Notes: generated by a model not told the origin, from the letters alone. A stretch of DNA of 64,000 nt from Pullulanibacillus pueri (GCF_014639255.1 NZ_BMFV01000003.1:124001-188000), one strand, 5' to 3'. Numbered from the stretch's first letter, positions 17,801 to 27,149 are shown. Made by a program: numbers and translations.

Positions 17801-18192
17801 GTAACAAACTAAAGATAGAGAAAGAACTGAATGACTTCTGTTATAATGTGTCTAGCTATTCGGATATGCAAGAATTGCTACTTATAACAGATATACTGAT
17901 TACTGATTATTCATCGGTTATGTTTGATTTCGCCAATACAAAAAATCCGATTTTATACTACACATACGATCTTGAAATTTATAGAGATCAAGTCAGAGGA
18001 TTTTATTTGGATTTTGAAAAAGAAGCTCCTGGACCTTTCATGAGGACAACTGAAGATATAATTGAAAATATAATTGGCGTTAAAGAAGTTGAAAAACATT
18101 ATCTTGAAAAATACAATGACTTTTATAATAAGTACTGCCTTTTAGAAGATGGTCATGCAAGTGAGCGGATTGTTGATAAATTGTTCGTATAA
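14860..18192 (+). CDS. Tandem two-domain TagF-type polyol-phosphate transferase
   Basis: A 1110-residue protein with two transferase domains. Residues 1 to about 335 are a beta-rich region with no motif I can name, ending in a segment (SPYYTSKGFNLSLQVDKF) like the TarS-type wall-polymer domain found elsewhere in this locus. Domain one, about 345-700, is divergent: FLQHGVMGTKN replaces the usual QTWHGTPLK, with IIPTWREW, FCLHPNMQKF and MITDYSSVAFDF later. Domain two, about 740-1105, is canonical: IQTWHGTPLKKM, TGYPRNDIF, YAPTFRDN, LLRMHVA, ITDYSSVMFDFA. Both keep the two conserved histidines. It probably transfers two different phosphopolyols, or primes and then extends. Start is ATG after GAGGTGA. 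Confidence 0.87.
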   Translation: MVVRFMRKVKNRLFKKKQKKLKHFLSLDQNNESINIRGTLSNDNYIVKELRFISRDNERIIKIKANQASSTFDFKVNPYEFPEFQNGEEQLYNLFLYVNVPKRIFSEIKAEKLESNAEEVIKKDGEVYFGYPIRLGRFEDTVSENLNFIEHDGSVCSLYITVKGNVSFVVNRELKQSSKTKIDYLRLEPHRLMVGGKLYTRNSKINDIKLILFGRKLNVSTTLPLKLKFLEEATRRKYGLNRYDYQADIDLNKLFENEALDEDIYDLHFEVQFHDCKEPTRIRVGKPRIKARNYSNSSSAIRGNKVFGVSPYYTSKGFNLSLQVDKFESDTYEYLRKLMRWYWLIRPFYRKKNIWIVGEQPFKAQDTGLAFYKYVRKNHPNKNVYYVIEKDSPEFRNVEPYGNILDFKSKEHIWHVLMARKIVGSHHPDYLYPLRTNEFKKKVKAIKVFLQHGVMGTKNSVHFYGKNSPGFDVDMVFVSSDYEKDILVNDFQYRPEEVKVTGLSRFDTLLNGDVQVKRQLLIIPTWREWLVSEEQFLESEYFERYTTLVNDPRLHELSQKYNFEITFCLHPNMQKFTSLFKNAPVRVISQGEVDVQYLLKESAMMITDYSSVAFDFSFLTKPIIYYQFDRSRFIGKLGSHLDLDNDLPGDIVYDQESILQLVEEYAQSDFEMKKENEIRASKFLKFKDLRSSERIYNEVTKVRKKGIIKSALESKKYRDFYNRFRKSRYYFPSMKLFYAIAKRILPVDKNLILFESGVGKQYSDSPRYIYEEILKRRLKYKVIWVCNKQIRFNDPNTKRIKRLSPQYYYYLARARVWVNNQNFPTYIIKRPQTTYIQTWHGTPLKKMLFDIEEVQGRNEGYLERVYNATKTWDYLISPSPYATGAFKSAFRYEGNILETGYPRNDIFYKKENEKGKIAHLVRNRLNLPHDKKVILYAPTFRDNQTSKNNKFLFDINMDLHKMKETIGDDYILLLRMHVAISNKLKIEKELNDFCYNVSSYSDMQELLLITDILITDYSSVMFDFANTKNPILYYTYDLEIYRDQVRGFYLDFEKEAPGPFMRTTEDIIENIIGVKEVEKHYLEKYNDFYNKYCLLEDGHASERIVDKLFV

Positions 18193-18311
18193 CATATAAA
18201 TGTGGAGATTTTTACAAGGTTTTAAAAGAGTTGAAAGAAAAACTTTATAATATATGAGAACAATTTAGAAAATAGAAATTGAATTAAACTATTTCTTAAA
18301 GGAGTTTCGAT

Positions 18312-18710
18312 ATGAAAAAGGTTATAACATATGGAACATACGATTTACTCCACTATGGCCACATCAATTTGCTTAAAAGAGCAAGAGAACTTGGCGACTA
18401 CTTAATTGTTGGTCTTTCTACTGACGAATTTAATGCCGGAAAACACAAAGAAGCTTATCATAGTTATGAGAACCGAAAGTTAATCTTAGAAGCGATCCGA
18501 TATGTCGATGAAGTCATTCCTGAGAACAAGTGGGAGCAAAAGATTGATGATGTTATAAAAAATGATGTTGATATTTTTGTTATGGGTGACGATTGGGAAG
18601 GAAAGTTTGACTTTCTTAAAGATTATTGTGAAGTGGTATATTTACCCCGTACAGTTGGCGTATCAACAACAAAGATAAAAACGGATTTATTTGCTGGAGA
18701 TAGAAAGTAA
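18312..18710 (+). CDS. tagD: Glycerol-3-phosphate cytidylyltransferase
   Basis: This enzyme makes CDP-glycerol from CTP and sn-glycerol 3-phosphate, the donor for TagB and TagF. The 132-residue length matches TagD/TarD. The nucleotidyltransferase HxGH motif is in YDLLHYGHINLLKRA (residues 10-24), the ENRKLILEAIRYVDEV block follows, and the second signature VGVSTTKIK lies near the C terminus. ATG follows AAAGGAG. It stands alone between the tandem TagF gene and a terminator, so it may be transcribed with the gene upstream or from a weak promoter in the 119-base gap. Confidence 0.97.
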   Translation: MKKVITYGTYDLLHYGHINLLKRARELGDYLIVGLSTDEFNAGKHKEAYHSYENRKLILEAIRYVDEVIPENKWEQKIDDVIKNDVDIFVMGDDWEGKFDFLKDYCEVVYLPRTVGVSTTKIKTDLFAGDRK

Positions 18711-18738
18711 GGATTTTATGATGAATCTCCAATATAAA

Positions 18739-18777
18739 AGGTATCATCCTCAAATTTGAGTGGTGATACCTTTTTTT
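18739..18777 (+). terminator. Terminator after tagD
   Basis: AGGTATCA and TGATACCT pair around an interrupted inner stem (CCTCA with TGAG), followed by seven T residues. Confidence 0.87.
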
Positions 18778-18894
18778 AGTATTAAAAACAAGATGACTTA
18801 TAGGAAATAAGGACTGGGTATAAAGTGATATCGATTACCAAAGAATTTATCTGTAAATTTCACTTGTTTTTTTTTCCAAATTATATTTATGGTC

Positions 18895-18923
18895 TTGAAA
18901 ATCAATCCCAGTATGTGTATAAT
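18895..18923 (+). promoter_or_regulatory. SigA promoter of the tarIJ gene cluster
   Basis: TTGAAA at 18895-18900, a 17-base spacer and a perfect TATAAT at 18918-18923. It lies between the tagD terminator and tarI, so the ribitol genes form their own transcription unit with a leader of about 150 bases. Confidence 0.7.
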
Positions 18924-19077
18924 TCAAAAGTGAAGTTTACAAAGAATTTACGACAAATTTACCTATAAAAACAATATTCACATCACTATTCTATATTTTT
19001 TGATTATGTGGTGTTTTTTATTGGGAATTATGCCGTTAAATAAGAGACCAGGCAGATTAAATTTGGGGGGCAGTAAG

Positions 19078-19794
19078 ATGATCTATGCTGCAATACTTGC
19101 GGGTGGTAAAGGGACTCGTATGGGCAACATAAGTATGCCAAAACAATTTTTGACATTAAAGGATAGACCAATCATTATTCATACTATTGAAAAATTCATT
19201 TTAAATGATCGTTTCGAAAAGATTATTGTGATTTCACCAAAGGAATGGTTAAATCATACAAAAGATATCATTAAAAAGTATATTGGGGAAGAAGAACGTA
19301 TTGCGGTTACTGAGGGTGGTAAGGATCGTAATGAATCCATCATGAGTGGCATCCGTTATATTGATGAAGAATTTGGAATTAATGATGAGGACATTATAGT
19401 GACTCATGATTCAGTACGACCATTTTTAACTCATAGAATTATTGAAGAAAATATCAATTATGCATTAGAGTATGGGGCTGTTGATACAGCCATCGAAGCG
19501 ATTGATACAATCATCCAATCAGAGGATGGCGAGAGCATTTCTGATATTCCCGTTCGCTCTACAATGTACCAAGGTCAGACCCCACAGAGTTTTAATATAA
19601 AGAAAATAGTTAAACTTTATAAATCACTTTCAGAGAAAGAAAAATCTATATTAACTGATGCTTGCAAGATTTGCTCTTTAAATGGAACAACCGTAAAAAT
19701 AGTACCAGGTGAGCTCTTTAATATTAAGATTACAACACCTTATGATTTAAAAGTTGCTCAGGCGCTATTTAAGGAGTCAACTGTCCATGATTAA
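19078..19794 (+). CDS. tarI: Ribitol-5-phosphate cytidylyltransferase (IspD/TarI family)
   Basis: 238 residues of the IspD-like nucleotidyltransferase fold. The CTP-binding signature [13 protein letters not shown] is at residues 4-16, with PKQFL just after, VTHDSVRPF near 104-112 and the QTPQSFN segment near 170. IspD and TarI are close relatives; the immediate overlap with a TarJ-type dehydrogenase decides for TarI, which makes CDP-ribitol. An in-frame start 26 codons upstream exists, but ATG at 19078 gives the standard family N terminus and is preceded by a G-rich ribosome binding site. The last bases of the gene overlap the tarJ start (ATGATTAA). Confidence 0.92.
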   Translation: MIYAAILAGGKGTRMGNISMPKQFLTLKDRPIIIHTIEKFILNDRFEKIIVISPKEWLNHTKDIIKKYIGEEERIAVTEGGKDRNESIMSGIRYIDEEFGINDEDIIVTHDSVRPFLTHRIIEENINYALEYGAVDTAIEAIDTIIQSEDGESISDIPVRSTMYQGQTPQSFNIKKIVKLYKSLSEKEKSILTDACKICSLNGTTVKIVPGELFNIKITTPYDLKVAQALFKESTVHD

Positions 19795-20812
19795 TCAAAT
19801 TTACCAATTAGTTTCTCCTCGTCAATATGAAGTAGCCTATAAGGAATTTTCATTAAATGATGATCACATTATAGTTCGCCCCACTCACTTGTCAATTTGT
19901 AGGGCCGATCAGCGCTACTATACAGGAAAACGTGGTAAGGAAACTTTAGCGAAAAAGTTACCAATGTCACTTATTCATGAAGGCATTGGTAAGATTGTAT
20001 ATGATCCTAAAAAGGAATTTAAAGTAGGGACCAAAGTAGTTATGGTACCCAATACACCTACTGAGTCTGATGAAATTATTGCTGAAAACTACTTGGAATC
20101 TAGTAAGTTTAGATCGAGTGGATTTGATGGCTTTATGCAGGACTATGTTTTTCTTGATCGAGATAGGGTGGTCCCCTTGTTTAAAGAGATGGATCCCAAT
20201 GTTGCTGCTTTTATTGAACTAATTACAATTAGCATGCACGCCCTTAGTCGGTTCGAGAAAAAGGCTCATTCAAGAAGAAATGTATTTGGCGTTTGGGGCG
20301 ATGGTAGTTTAGGATTTATTACCGCCTTACTTTTGAAAAGAGCCTATAAAAATAGCAAGGTTATTGTGTTTGGAAAAAACGCTCATAAATTAGAACGGTT
20401 TTCATTTGTCGATCAGTCCTATCAAATTGATAATATACCATCCAATGTGAGAATTGATCATGCCTTTGAATGTGTTGGGGGGATTGGAAGTCAATCAGCT
20501 ATTAATCAAATTATTGATACGATTACACCTGAAGGCTCAATTTCTTTATTAGGCGTGTCCGAATATCCTGTTGAGGTTAACACACGTATGATTTTAGAAA
20601 AAGGGATAACTTTGATTGGAAGTAGCCGAAGTGGGCGTCAAGATTTTGTCAATACGGTTGACTTTCTGAAAGAAAATCAGGACATTATTGAATATTTAGA
20701 GACACTAATTGAGTCAGTTCAACCAGTGAAGACAATTCAGGACATCATAAATGCTTTTGAAAAAGATTTAACCTCTTCCTGGGGAAAAACAATTATGCTT
20801 TGGAGAATATAG
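19787..20812 (+). CDS. tarJ: Ribulose-5-phosphate reductase (TarJ, zinc-type alcohol dehydrogenase family)
   Basis: 341 residues of the medium-chain dehydrogenase family. It reduces ribulose 5-phosphate to ribitol 5-phosphate with NADPH, and TarI activates the product. A catalytic-type cysteine is in [11 protein letters not shown] near residues 36-46, IHEGIGKI replaces the GHE-type motif, and a Rossmann segment [14 protein letters not shown] lies near 168-181. The start ATG lies inside the end of tarI with AAGGAG ten bases upstream, a typical coupled tarI-tarJ pair. A TarK-like gene follows after 24 bases. Confidence 0.93.
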   Translation: MINQIYQLVSPRQYEVAYKEFSLNDDHIIVRPTHLSICRADQRYYTGKRGKETLAKKLPMSLIHEGIGKIVYDPKKEFKVGTKVVMVPNTPTESDEIIAENYLESSKFRSSGFDGFMQDYVFLDRDRVVPLFKEMDPNVAAFIELITISMHALSRFEKKAHSRRNVFGVWGDGSLGFITALLLKRAYKNSKVIVFGKNAHKLERFSFVDQSYQIDNIPSNVRIDHAFECVGGIGSQSAINQIIDTITPEGSISLLGVSEYPVEVNTRMILEKGITLIGSSRSGRQDFVNTVDFLKENQDIIEYLETLIESVQPVKTIQDIINAFEKDLTSSWGKTIMLWRI

Positions 20813-20836
20813 GCTTTGAGAAAGAGGGGGACTAGT

Positions 20837-22003
20837 ATGAAATTTAGCAAATTGGTAATGACAATTGTAGTAAAAAGACTTATACAAGTTGTCTTTTTTG
20901 TTTCGTCTGCCCTCTTTCCAGTTAACAATAATAAAGTAACCTTTGCGTCGTATCGTTCTAGTGAATTGAGAGGTAATTTACTAAATATCTATCATGAATT
21001 TTATAATCGTGGACAAAATTACAAATTTACTTTTTTGTTTAAAAGACTAAATTCTACATTTTTGGGGAAAATCAGCTATTTTTTTCATATTATAAGGTCA
21101 AGCTATCATTTAGCGACTTCGCGTTTTTTCTTTATAGACGATTTTTATTTCCCCATTTATGTCATTACCCCTCGAAAAGGAACCGAAATTATTCAATTAT
21201 GGCATGCAGCAGGAGCTTTTAAAAAGTTTGGGTATAGTACATTAAGTAATACCTTTGGACCCAGTCAACAATATTTGAAACATGTTAAAGTCCATTCAAA
21301 TTATTCAAAGGTTATTGTTAGCTCATCAGAAGTTATTCCTTACTATGCTGAAGCTTTTAACATGTCAGAAAGTAATATTATCCCCTTAGGTGTTCCAAGG
21401 ACCGATATTTTTTTCGAAAAAGAAAAGTGTAAAGGAATTATTAGTAAATTCTACATTGACTTTCCTGAACTTGCAGATAAAAAAGTTATATTGTATGCTC
21501 CGACGTTTCGTGGTAAAAGTCATTATCAAGAAGCATATAAATGCCCAATTGATTTTATTAAGTTGAAGCAATTATTAGGAAACGAGTATGTTATTCTTTT
21601 ACATCTCCATCCTTTTATGAACTCTGTTTCTTTTTTAGGTGATTATATGGAAGACTTCATTTATCAAATCCAAGATGATTACAATATTCATGAATTAATG
21701 ATTATATCTGATATGTTGATTACTGACTATTCGTCCGTTGTTTTTGATTATAGTTTACTGGGGCGGCCAGTGGCGTTTTTTGCTGATGACCTAGAGCAAT
21801 TTAAATTGGAGCGGGATTTTTACTATGATTATGATACTTTTATACCTGGTCCTAGTTTTAAAGAAACAGACAAACTAGCACAATGGATTCTAAAGGCTGA
21901 ATTTGATATTGACGCTATTATAAATTTTCGTAACAGATTTTTTAATTTTGTCGATGGTCAATCGAGTAAAAGAATTGTTGATTTTTTATTAGATGAAGTT
22001 TGA
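20837..22003 (+). CDS. TarK-like ribitol/glycerol phosphate transferase, copy 1
   Basis: 388 residues, a single CDP-polyol phosphotransferase domain after an N-terminal hydrophobic segment (about residues 8-30) that probably sits at the membrane face. Motifs: IIQLWHAAGAFKKFGYS, GVPRTDIFF, YAPTFRGK, LLHLHPFM and ITDYSSVVFDY. The LWHAxGAFKxFG form is the TagB/TarK/TarL type rather than the HGTPLKK type of TagF. Together with tarI and tarJ just upstream it most likely attaches the first ribitol phosphate units, as TarK does in B. subtilis W23. An upstream TTG is in frame, but ATG at 20837 sits well after AAAGAGGGGG. Confidence 0.85.
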   Translation: MKFSKLVMTIVVKRLIQVVFFVSSALFPVNNNKVTFASYRSSELRGNLLNIYHEFYNRGQNYKFTFLFKRLNSTFLGKISYFFHIIRSSYHLATSRFFFIDDFYFPIYVITPRKGTEIIQLWHAAGAFKKFGYSTLSNTFGPSQQYLKHVKVHSNYSKVIVSSSEVIPYYAEAFNMSESNIIPLGVPRTDIFFEKEKCKGIISKFYIDFPELADKKVILYAPTFRGKSHYQEAYKCPIDFIKLKQLLGNEYVILLHLHPFMNSVSFLGDYMEDFIYQIQDDYNIHELMIISDMLITDYSSVVFDYSLLGRPVAFFADDLEQFKLERDFYYDYDTFIPGPSFKETDKLAQWILKAEFDIDAIINFRNRFFNFVDGQSSKRIVDFLLDEV

Positions 22004-22094
22004 AACGAAGAATATTCTTGTAAAAATTTATTAAATTTACCTAGATTGTTTTCCTTGAAATGTTTTATTACTTTTATATACAAAGGGTTATTCG

Positions 22095-23249
22095 ATGATA
22101 AGAACTTCAGATATATTTTATAAGTTTTTTAGAAGTAGGATTTTTAGATCGGTATACAAAATGTTCAAAATTTTACCATTGAAAAAAGATAGAGTTTTAT
22201 TTATTTCCGATAGCTGTTCAGAATTAAACGGTAATCTTAAATTTGTCTATAACGAAATGTTAAAAAGAAAACTAAATTTTGAATATAGATTTTTGCTAAA
22301 ACAAAGTATTGAAACAAGAAAAAGTTACAAAGAAATATTAGTACTGGCTTATCTAATTGCAACCTCAAAATTTATTTTATTGGATGACTTTTATCCTATG
22401 ATCTACCCATTAAAAATCCGAAAACGTTCTGAACTTATTCAATTATGGCACGCTGTGGGTGCTTTTAAAAAATTTGGTTACAGTCGTGTTGGCTCCCAGG
22501 GAGGTCCACTTCCCAATTCAAAAAATCATAGAAATTATACTAAGGTTATTGTTAGTTCCGAAAATGTAGCTCAACATTATGCAGAAGGATTCGGTATTGA
22601 AATTAAGAATGTTCTTGGAACAGGAATTCCAAGAACAGACATTTTTTTTGATGAGGATTACAGGACAAGTGTTATTAATAAATTTTATTCCGAGTATCCT
22701 TATCTTCGAAATAAGAAAGTAATAACTTTTGCACCAACATTTAGAGGAAGAGGTCAAAGTACCGCATATTATCCGATGGAAATGTTAAATATTAAAAGTC
22801 TATATAATGAATTAAAGGATGATTATATTTTATTAGTGAAGTTTCATCCTTTTATTAAAGAAAAAATTATTATTCCAAACAAATATAAGGATTTTTGTTT
22901 TGATTTTACATTCTATGAAAATATTAATGATTTACTCTTTATTAGTGATATATTAATAACTGATTATTCATCGGTATGTTTCGAATTTGCATTGTTAAAC
23001 AAACCCATGTTATTCTTTGCTTTTGATTTAGAAGAATACATTCATAATCGTGGCTTTTACTATGATTATCAAACTTTCGTTCCGGGGCCAATTGTACGGA
23101 ACACAGATGAAGTAATTAAGAGGATTTTAGACAGGGACTTTGATTACGAAAAATTAGAATCTTTCATAGATTATTTTTTTGATCACTTAGATGGGAAGTC
23201 TAGTGCAAGAGTTGTTGATCAAATTATTTTGGAAAAGAAACTGGATTAA
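22095..23249 (+). CDS. TarK-like ribitol/glycerol phosphate transferase, copy 2
   Basis: 384 residues, closely similar in layout to the gene before it: basic hydrophobic N terminus, LIQLWHAVGAFKKFGYS, GIPRTDIFF, FAPTFRGR, LVKFHPFI and ITDYSSVCFEFA, with both conserved histidines kept. The GGPLPNSKNHRNYTK stretch after the first motif resembles the corresponding part of TarL, so this copy may be closer to the polymerase. Base composition is very AT-rich here. Which polyol or which step each copy serves cannot be told; together with copy 1 and TarL they could divide priming and elongation. Confidence 0.84.
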   Translation: MIRTSDIFYKFFRSRIFRSVYKMFKILPLKKDRVLFISDSCSELNGNLKFVYNEMLKRKLNFEYRFLLKQSIETRKSYKEILVLAYLIATSKFILLDDFYPMIYPLKIRKRSELIQLWHAVGAFKKFGYSRVGSQGGPLPNSKNHRNYTKVIVSSENVAQHYAEGFGIEIKNVLGTGIPRTDIFFDEDYRTSVINKFYSEYPYLRNKKVITFAPTFRGRGQSTAYYPMEMLNIKSLYNELKDDYILLVKFHPFIKEKIIIPNKYKDFCFDFTFYENINDLLFISDILITDYSSVCFEFALLNKPMLFFAFDLEEYIHNRGFYYDYQTFVPGPIVRNTDEVIKRILDRDFDYEKLESFIDYFFDHLDGKSSARVVDQIILEKKLD

Positions 23250-23282
23250 GAAATTTATTATGTACAGCATGGGGGATATAAA

Positions 23283-24923
23283 ATGTATGAAGAAGAAATA
23301 ATTCCAAGTGCCTCTTATTCCGCTACTATTCATGATATAGAGTGGGAGAGAGTAAATTTAAAACTAGAAGGACTAATTGCTGGAGACATAGATATAAGTT
23401 ACAAATTTTATTTAAAACGGAGGAATGAGGATTTCACTATTCCAATAAAAAAAATTCAAATTAGTGGCCATTCATTTTATTTGGTATTAAATGTTTCCAC
23501 ATTAAATAAAGATGACCGTATTCCTGATGGTATATGGGATCTAATGATAGAAAATGAGTTTGGGGAAGTAACCAAAGTTTTACTTGCAGGAAACTTAACT
23601 TCTGAAGGTGAAAAAGAGTTCCATAACTGTTATGATAAAAATTTCAAGAGTGGTCCGAAACGTGAATACAAAGTGCATCCAATGTTTTATAAGAATAGTA
23701 GTAGCTTTTCTTTGGATGTACATTTCAAGTTCCCTATTCCTAAGACGAAAAAGCCTAAAAAGAGATCTCTGAAAAGGAGAATATCTGACCTCAGAATTAA
23801 TTTGTATCAGTTTATTTTTGAATTCGCTAAGAAAAGAGTCAAAAAGAATGGTAGAAGGGTTTTGTTTACATCTGCTTCACGAGCGAGTATGGGGGGAAAC
23901 CTAGGTGCAGTATATAATCGTATGGTAGAACGAGGATTAGACAAAGAATATTCTCTGAAAATGGCGTTTAAGTCCAACATATGGGGTAGAAGTAAATGGA
24001 TAGATAAGTTTAAATTACCGTATTATCTTGGAATATCTGATTATATTTTGATAGAAGATTATCAACCAATGGTAAATAATATGAATTTTGATCAAGATAC
24101 TGAGATTATTCAATTATGGCATGCCAATGGCGCTTTCAAAACGTTTGGTTACAGTCGCCTGGGTAAGCCTGCTTCACCACAGATTGATGGAATTAATCAT
24201 CGAATCTATACAAAAGCAATTACAAGTTCAAAACATGTTATTCCTTATTATGCAGAAGCTTTTGCAATAGATGAAAGTAAAGTAGTGGCTACTGGTATAC
24301 CCAAAACAGATATGTTTTTAAATGAAGTTTATAAAAAAAAGGCTATAGATAATGTTCTAAATGTTTTTCCTCAACTTAATACAGATAAAAAGATAATATT
24401 ATTTGGGCCGACTTTTAGAGGAGGGGGTCCAAAGACAGCATATTATCCAATGACAAAAATTGATTTTCATGCTTTAGCAGATTATTGCAGAAAAAATAAT
24501 GCTATAGTCGTTTTTAAGTTGCATTTCTTGGTAAAGAATAAATTACAGGTACCGGAAGAATATACTGATGTATTAATTAATGCGACCGACTATAGAGAAA
24601 TTAATGATATTCTTTTTATCGCTGATGTATTAATAACAGATTATTCTTCTACGATTTATGAATATTCTTTATTAAATAAGCCGATGTTATTTTATGCATT
24701 TGATCTAGAAGAATATATTGCAACAAGAGATTTTTATGATGATTTTAAGGATTTTGTGCCGGGGAAAATTGTTAAGAATTTTGATGAATTGTTAACTGCA
24801 TTAGAAAATAATGATTATGAATTTGAAAAAGTTGAGGTTTTCAGAAATAAAAACTTTGAATTTCTTGATGCTGGAGCATCGGATAGAGTTATAGATTGGC
24901 TTATTTTGAAAAAGGATCAGTAA
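23283..24923 (+). CDS. tarL: TarL-like poly(ribitol phosphate) polymerase
   Basis: 546 residues, close to the 562 of S. aureus TarL as I recall it, and colinear with it. The N-terminal beta-rich domain (1 to about 150) begins with HDIEWERVNLKLEG, like the IYWERVQLFVEG of TarL. A basic linker follows, then the transferase domain with IIQLWHANGAFKTFGYSRLG, TGIPKTDMF, FGPTFRGGGPKTAYYP, VFKLHFLV and ITDYSSTIYEY. It should transfer ribitol phosphate from CDP-ribitol to make the main wall teichoic acid chain. The N-terminal domain also contains IPDGIWDLM and HPMFYKNSSSFSLDV, the conserved pair seen in the TarS-type domain of several neighbours. Start ATG follows GGGGGA. Confidence 0.88.
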   Translation: MYEEEIIPSASYSATIHDIEWERVNLKLEGLIAGDIDISYKFYLKRRNEDFTIPIKKIQISGHSFYLVLNVSTLNKDDRIPDGIWDLMIENEFGEVTKVLLAGNLTSEGEKEFHNCYDKNFKSGPKREYKVHPMFYKNSSSFSLDVHFKFPIPKTKKPKKRSLKRRISDLRINLYQFIFEFAKKRVKKNGRRVLFTSASRASMGGNLGAVYNRMVERGLDKEYSLKMAFKSNIWGRSKWIDKFKLPYYLGISDYILIEDYQPMVNNMNFDQDTEIIQLWHANGAFKTFGYSRLGKPASPQIDGINHRIYTKAITSSKHVIPYYAEAFAIDESKVVATGIPKTDMFLNEVYKKKAIDNVLNVFPQLNTDKKIILFGPTFRGGGPKTAYYPMTKIDFHALADYCRKNNAIVVFKLHFLVKNKLQVPEEYTDVLINATDYREINDILFIADVLITDYSSTIYEYSLLNKPMLFYAFDLEEYIATRDFYDDFKDFVPGKIVKNFDELLTALENNDYEFEKVEVFRNKNFEFLDAGASDRVIDWLILKKDQ

Positions 24924-25003
24924 AGTGTGGAGGGGAACCTTTATGGTATTCCTTTAAATAGGCAAGTAGTTGTTATTATTTGAGATAAAAGCATAATTAA
25001 TTG

Positions 25004-27031
25004 ATGAGAGAGTTATGGAAGGGATTGAGGAAGATTTCTTACGTAATTTATGATGAAGAAATTAATTCAATAAAAACTAATAGTGACCCAACTATTGAAC
25101 AATATTTGTTTTTAGCAACAAGCATAGAGAACTTAGAGGCTTCACAAATAAATAATATAATTTCACTGTATAATAGTTACAGAGTACCTATAAAGGTTTT
25201 ATTTCTAAATTATGATAAAGATTTTGATCAAAAGGTAAAATCCTTAGAAGAAAAATGGAATTTAGATTTTAGCAGTGTATTTGTTAACATGTACCGGTTC
25301 TATAGAAGTAGCGGTATAAAGAATAATTTGAAAATAAAGCCTATTTATTCTGAGATTGATGAACCTGGATTCTCATGTTTTGAACAAAGTGGAGAAAGTA
25401 ACGTTTATTTATATTATGACAATTTACGAAATCAATATGGTGATTATAAAAAGAAAACTTTTAACGATGAAAATATCCTGAGGTCAATTGAGTATTTTGA
25501 CGAAGAGACTAACCTAAAAAAAATCGAAGAATTTGATGAGCTAGGCTATTTACAAAGAAGTGTACATTTTAGATCGGGTAAAGTGTGGAAAGAAATGTTT
25601 TTTGATGTAAATGGCGATTGTTTTCTTACAAAAATGAAGAATTTCAAATCTAAAAAGAATAAATTGCAAATCACTTTATTCAATAGAATCGAAAAAATTG
25701 CTTATAAATTTAATAATGTAAAAGAACTTCGCTATGTTTTTTTGGATGAATTTGTTGATAACAAAATGACTATTATTGCTAGTAATGAGCCGAATGATTT
25801 TATAGAGAACTATTATAATGAATATGTATATAAAGTTTGTTTTATAAAAGATGAAATATCAATAGATTCAATAAATAGAGATTGTTTGTCATTATATGAT
25901 GGAGTATTTTTTTCAACAAAATTAAAGAAAGATAATGTAATAAACAAATATGGTAAACGAAATAATTTATTTGTTATTCCACCGTTTTTTACAAACATAG
26001 ATAAAGTTTCAGAATTTAGTGTTTCAAGAAATTATAAGCATGTATTAATTAGACTTAGAGAAATAGATTCAATGCAATTAGAACAAGTTATCCGCGCCTT
26101 TAGAATAACAGTTGATAAAGTCCCATCGGCAAGACTAACTATTTATGGTCTAGAAATGTTAGATGAAAGAAGTGAAGAATTAGTTAAGAGTTTGGAGCTT
26201 AATAATAATATAGTATTGATTAGTGAAGAAGATGAGGATATAAATTATATTTATAAACTATCTGGATTTTCTTTATCACTTGCAGAAACTCAATATTCTA
26301 CCCTAGACGTAGTTCAAAGCCTTAGTAATGGCTGTCCCGTAGTCGCTTATAATAATAGCAGTGAACTTGTGGAAATTATTAAAAATGGAATGAATGGTTA
26401 TTTGGTTAAATCCGGATCAATAAGTGGATTAGGAAATAAAATTGTAGAATTATTATTAAAGCCAGAAATGGTTGATAGAATGTCTGAAGAAGCTATTAAT
26501 GCCTCATATCAATATACTGAGACAAACTTTTTTGAAAAGTTTAATTATGCAATGAAAGAAATAGTTAGGAATTTTAAATATCGTACTAACATAACAGATA
26601 TGTTAGTTTATATGTTAGACTCAGGATGGCGAAAAGAAAAGGAATACTTTATAAAAAATAGGGTGACTCTTACAGGGGTTACAAATGATTTAAGTGAGCC
26701 ACGTCTCTATATGCAGCTTTTTAACAGAAATAACAATAAGATTGTTATTATAAATACCAATGTTAATAAAGTAAATAATAATATTTTTGAGAGCTCGGGT
26801 TCTATTAATTTTCCAAGCTTAGACCTTTCTCAGGGTATTTGGGATGTAGCTATGTGTCTTGAGTGGGGAAATAGCTTTTTTAAGAAAAGAGTTGGACATT
26901 TTAAAGCAGATGTTTCTGAAATTAGCACGATTGATGTTCTAGTAAATAATCGAGTAATTACTCCTTACTTTACTGAAAAAGGGGATAATTTGAGTTTTAA
27001 AGTGGGCAGATTTATTACAGATGAAGATTAG
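25004..27031 (+). CDS. GT4-type glycosyltransferase-like protein related to TarM/GtfA, with TarS-type C-terminal domain
   Basis: About 675 residues. The middle has the layout of TarM/GtfA/TagE-type enzymes: a beta-rich insert (near 150-220, with EEFDELGYLQRSVHFRSGKV) between two Rossmann halves, and a second half containing RLTIYGLEM and PVVAYNNSSELVEIIKNGMN (about 435-470). The usual EX7E glutamates are not apparent: the corresponding stretch reads AETQYSTLDVVQSLSNGCPV with Gln where the second Glu is expected. The GG loop near the N terminus is also missing. The last 130 residues contain QGIWDVAM and ITPYFTEKGDNLSFKV, the TarS-like domain. It could be an altered teichoic acid GlcNAc transferase or an inactive partner, as GtfB is for GtfA. 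The start is uncertain: TTG and ATG are adjacent and no good ribosome binding site is visible. Confidence 0.72.
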   Translation: MRELWKGLRKISYVIYDEEINSIKTNSDPTIEQYLFLATSIENLEASQINNIISLYNSYRVPIKVLFLNYDKDFDQKVKSLEEKWNLDFSSVFVNMYRFYRSSGIKNNLKIKPIYSEIDEPGFSCFEQSGESNVYLYYDNLRNQYGDYKKKTFNDENILRSIEYFDEETNLKKIEEFDELGYLQRSVHFRSGKVWKEMFFDVNGDCFLTKMKNFKSKKNKLQITLFNRIEKIAYKFNNVKELRYVFLDEFVDNKMTIIASNEPNDFIENYYNEYVYKVCFIKDEISIDSINRDCLSLYDGVFFSTKLKKDNVINKYGKRNNLFVIPPFFTNIDKVSEFSVSRNYKHVLIRLREIDSMQLEQVIRAFRITVDKVPSARLTIYGLEMLDERSEELVKSLELNNNIVLISEEDEDINYIYKLSGFSLSLAETQYSTLDVVQSLSNGCPVVAYNNSSELVEIIKNGMNGYLVKSGSISGLGNKIVELLLKPEMVDRMSEEAINASYQYTETNFFEKFNYAMKEIVRNFKYRTNITDMLVYMLDSGWRKEKEYFIKNRVTLTGVTNDLSEPRLYMQLFNRNNNKIVIINTNVNKVNNNIFESSGSINFPSLDLSQGIWDVAMCLEWGNSFFKKRVGHFKADVSEISTIDVLVNNRVITPYFTEKGDNLSFKVGRFITDED

Positions 27032-27149
27032 CTTATTGAATTTGAAAGGAGTTTAAATATTTAACGCTTTGGATGGGGAAATATTCAATTAAACGAAAGT
27101 GATTAAAGAAGTTAAGTCAAATAATATTAATAACGGTGGGGATTTATAA

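Noticed and set aside
19000..19077. Longer N terminus for TarI
   Set aside because: The 26 extra residues are not family-like, and the ATG at 19078 has a G-rich ribosome binding site and gives the usual start.
19754..19786. Longer N terminus for TarJ inside tarI
   Set aside because: ATG at 19787 has AAGGAG upstream and the standard stop-start overlap.
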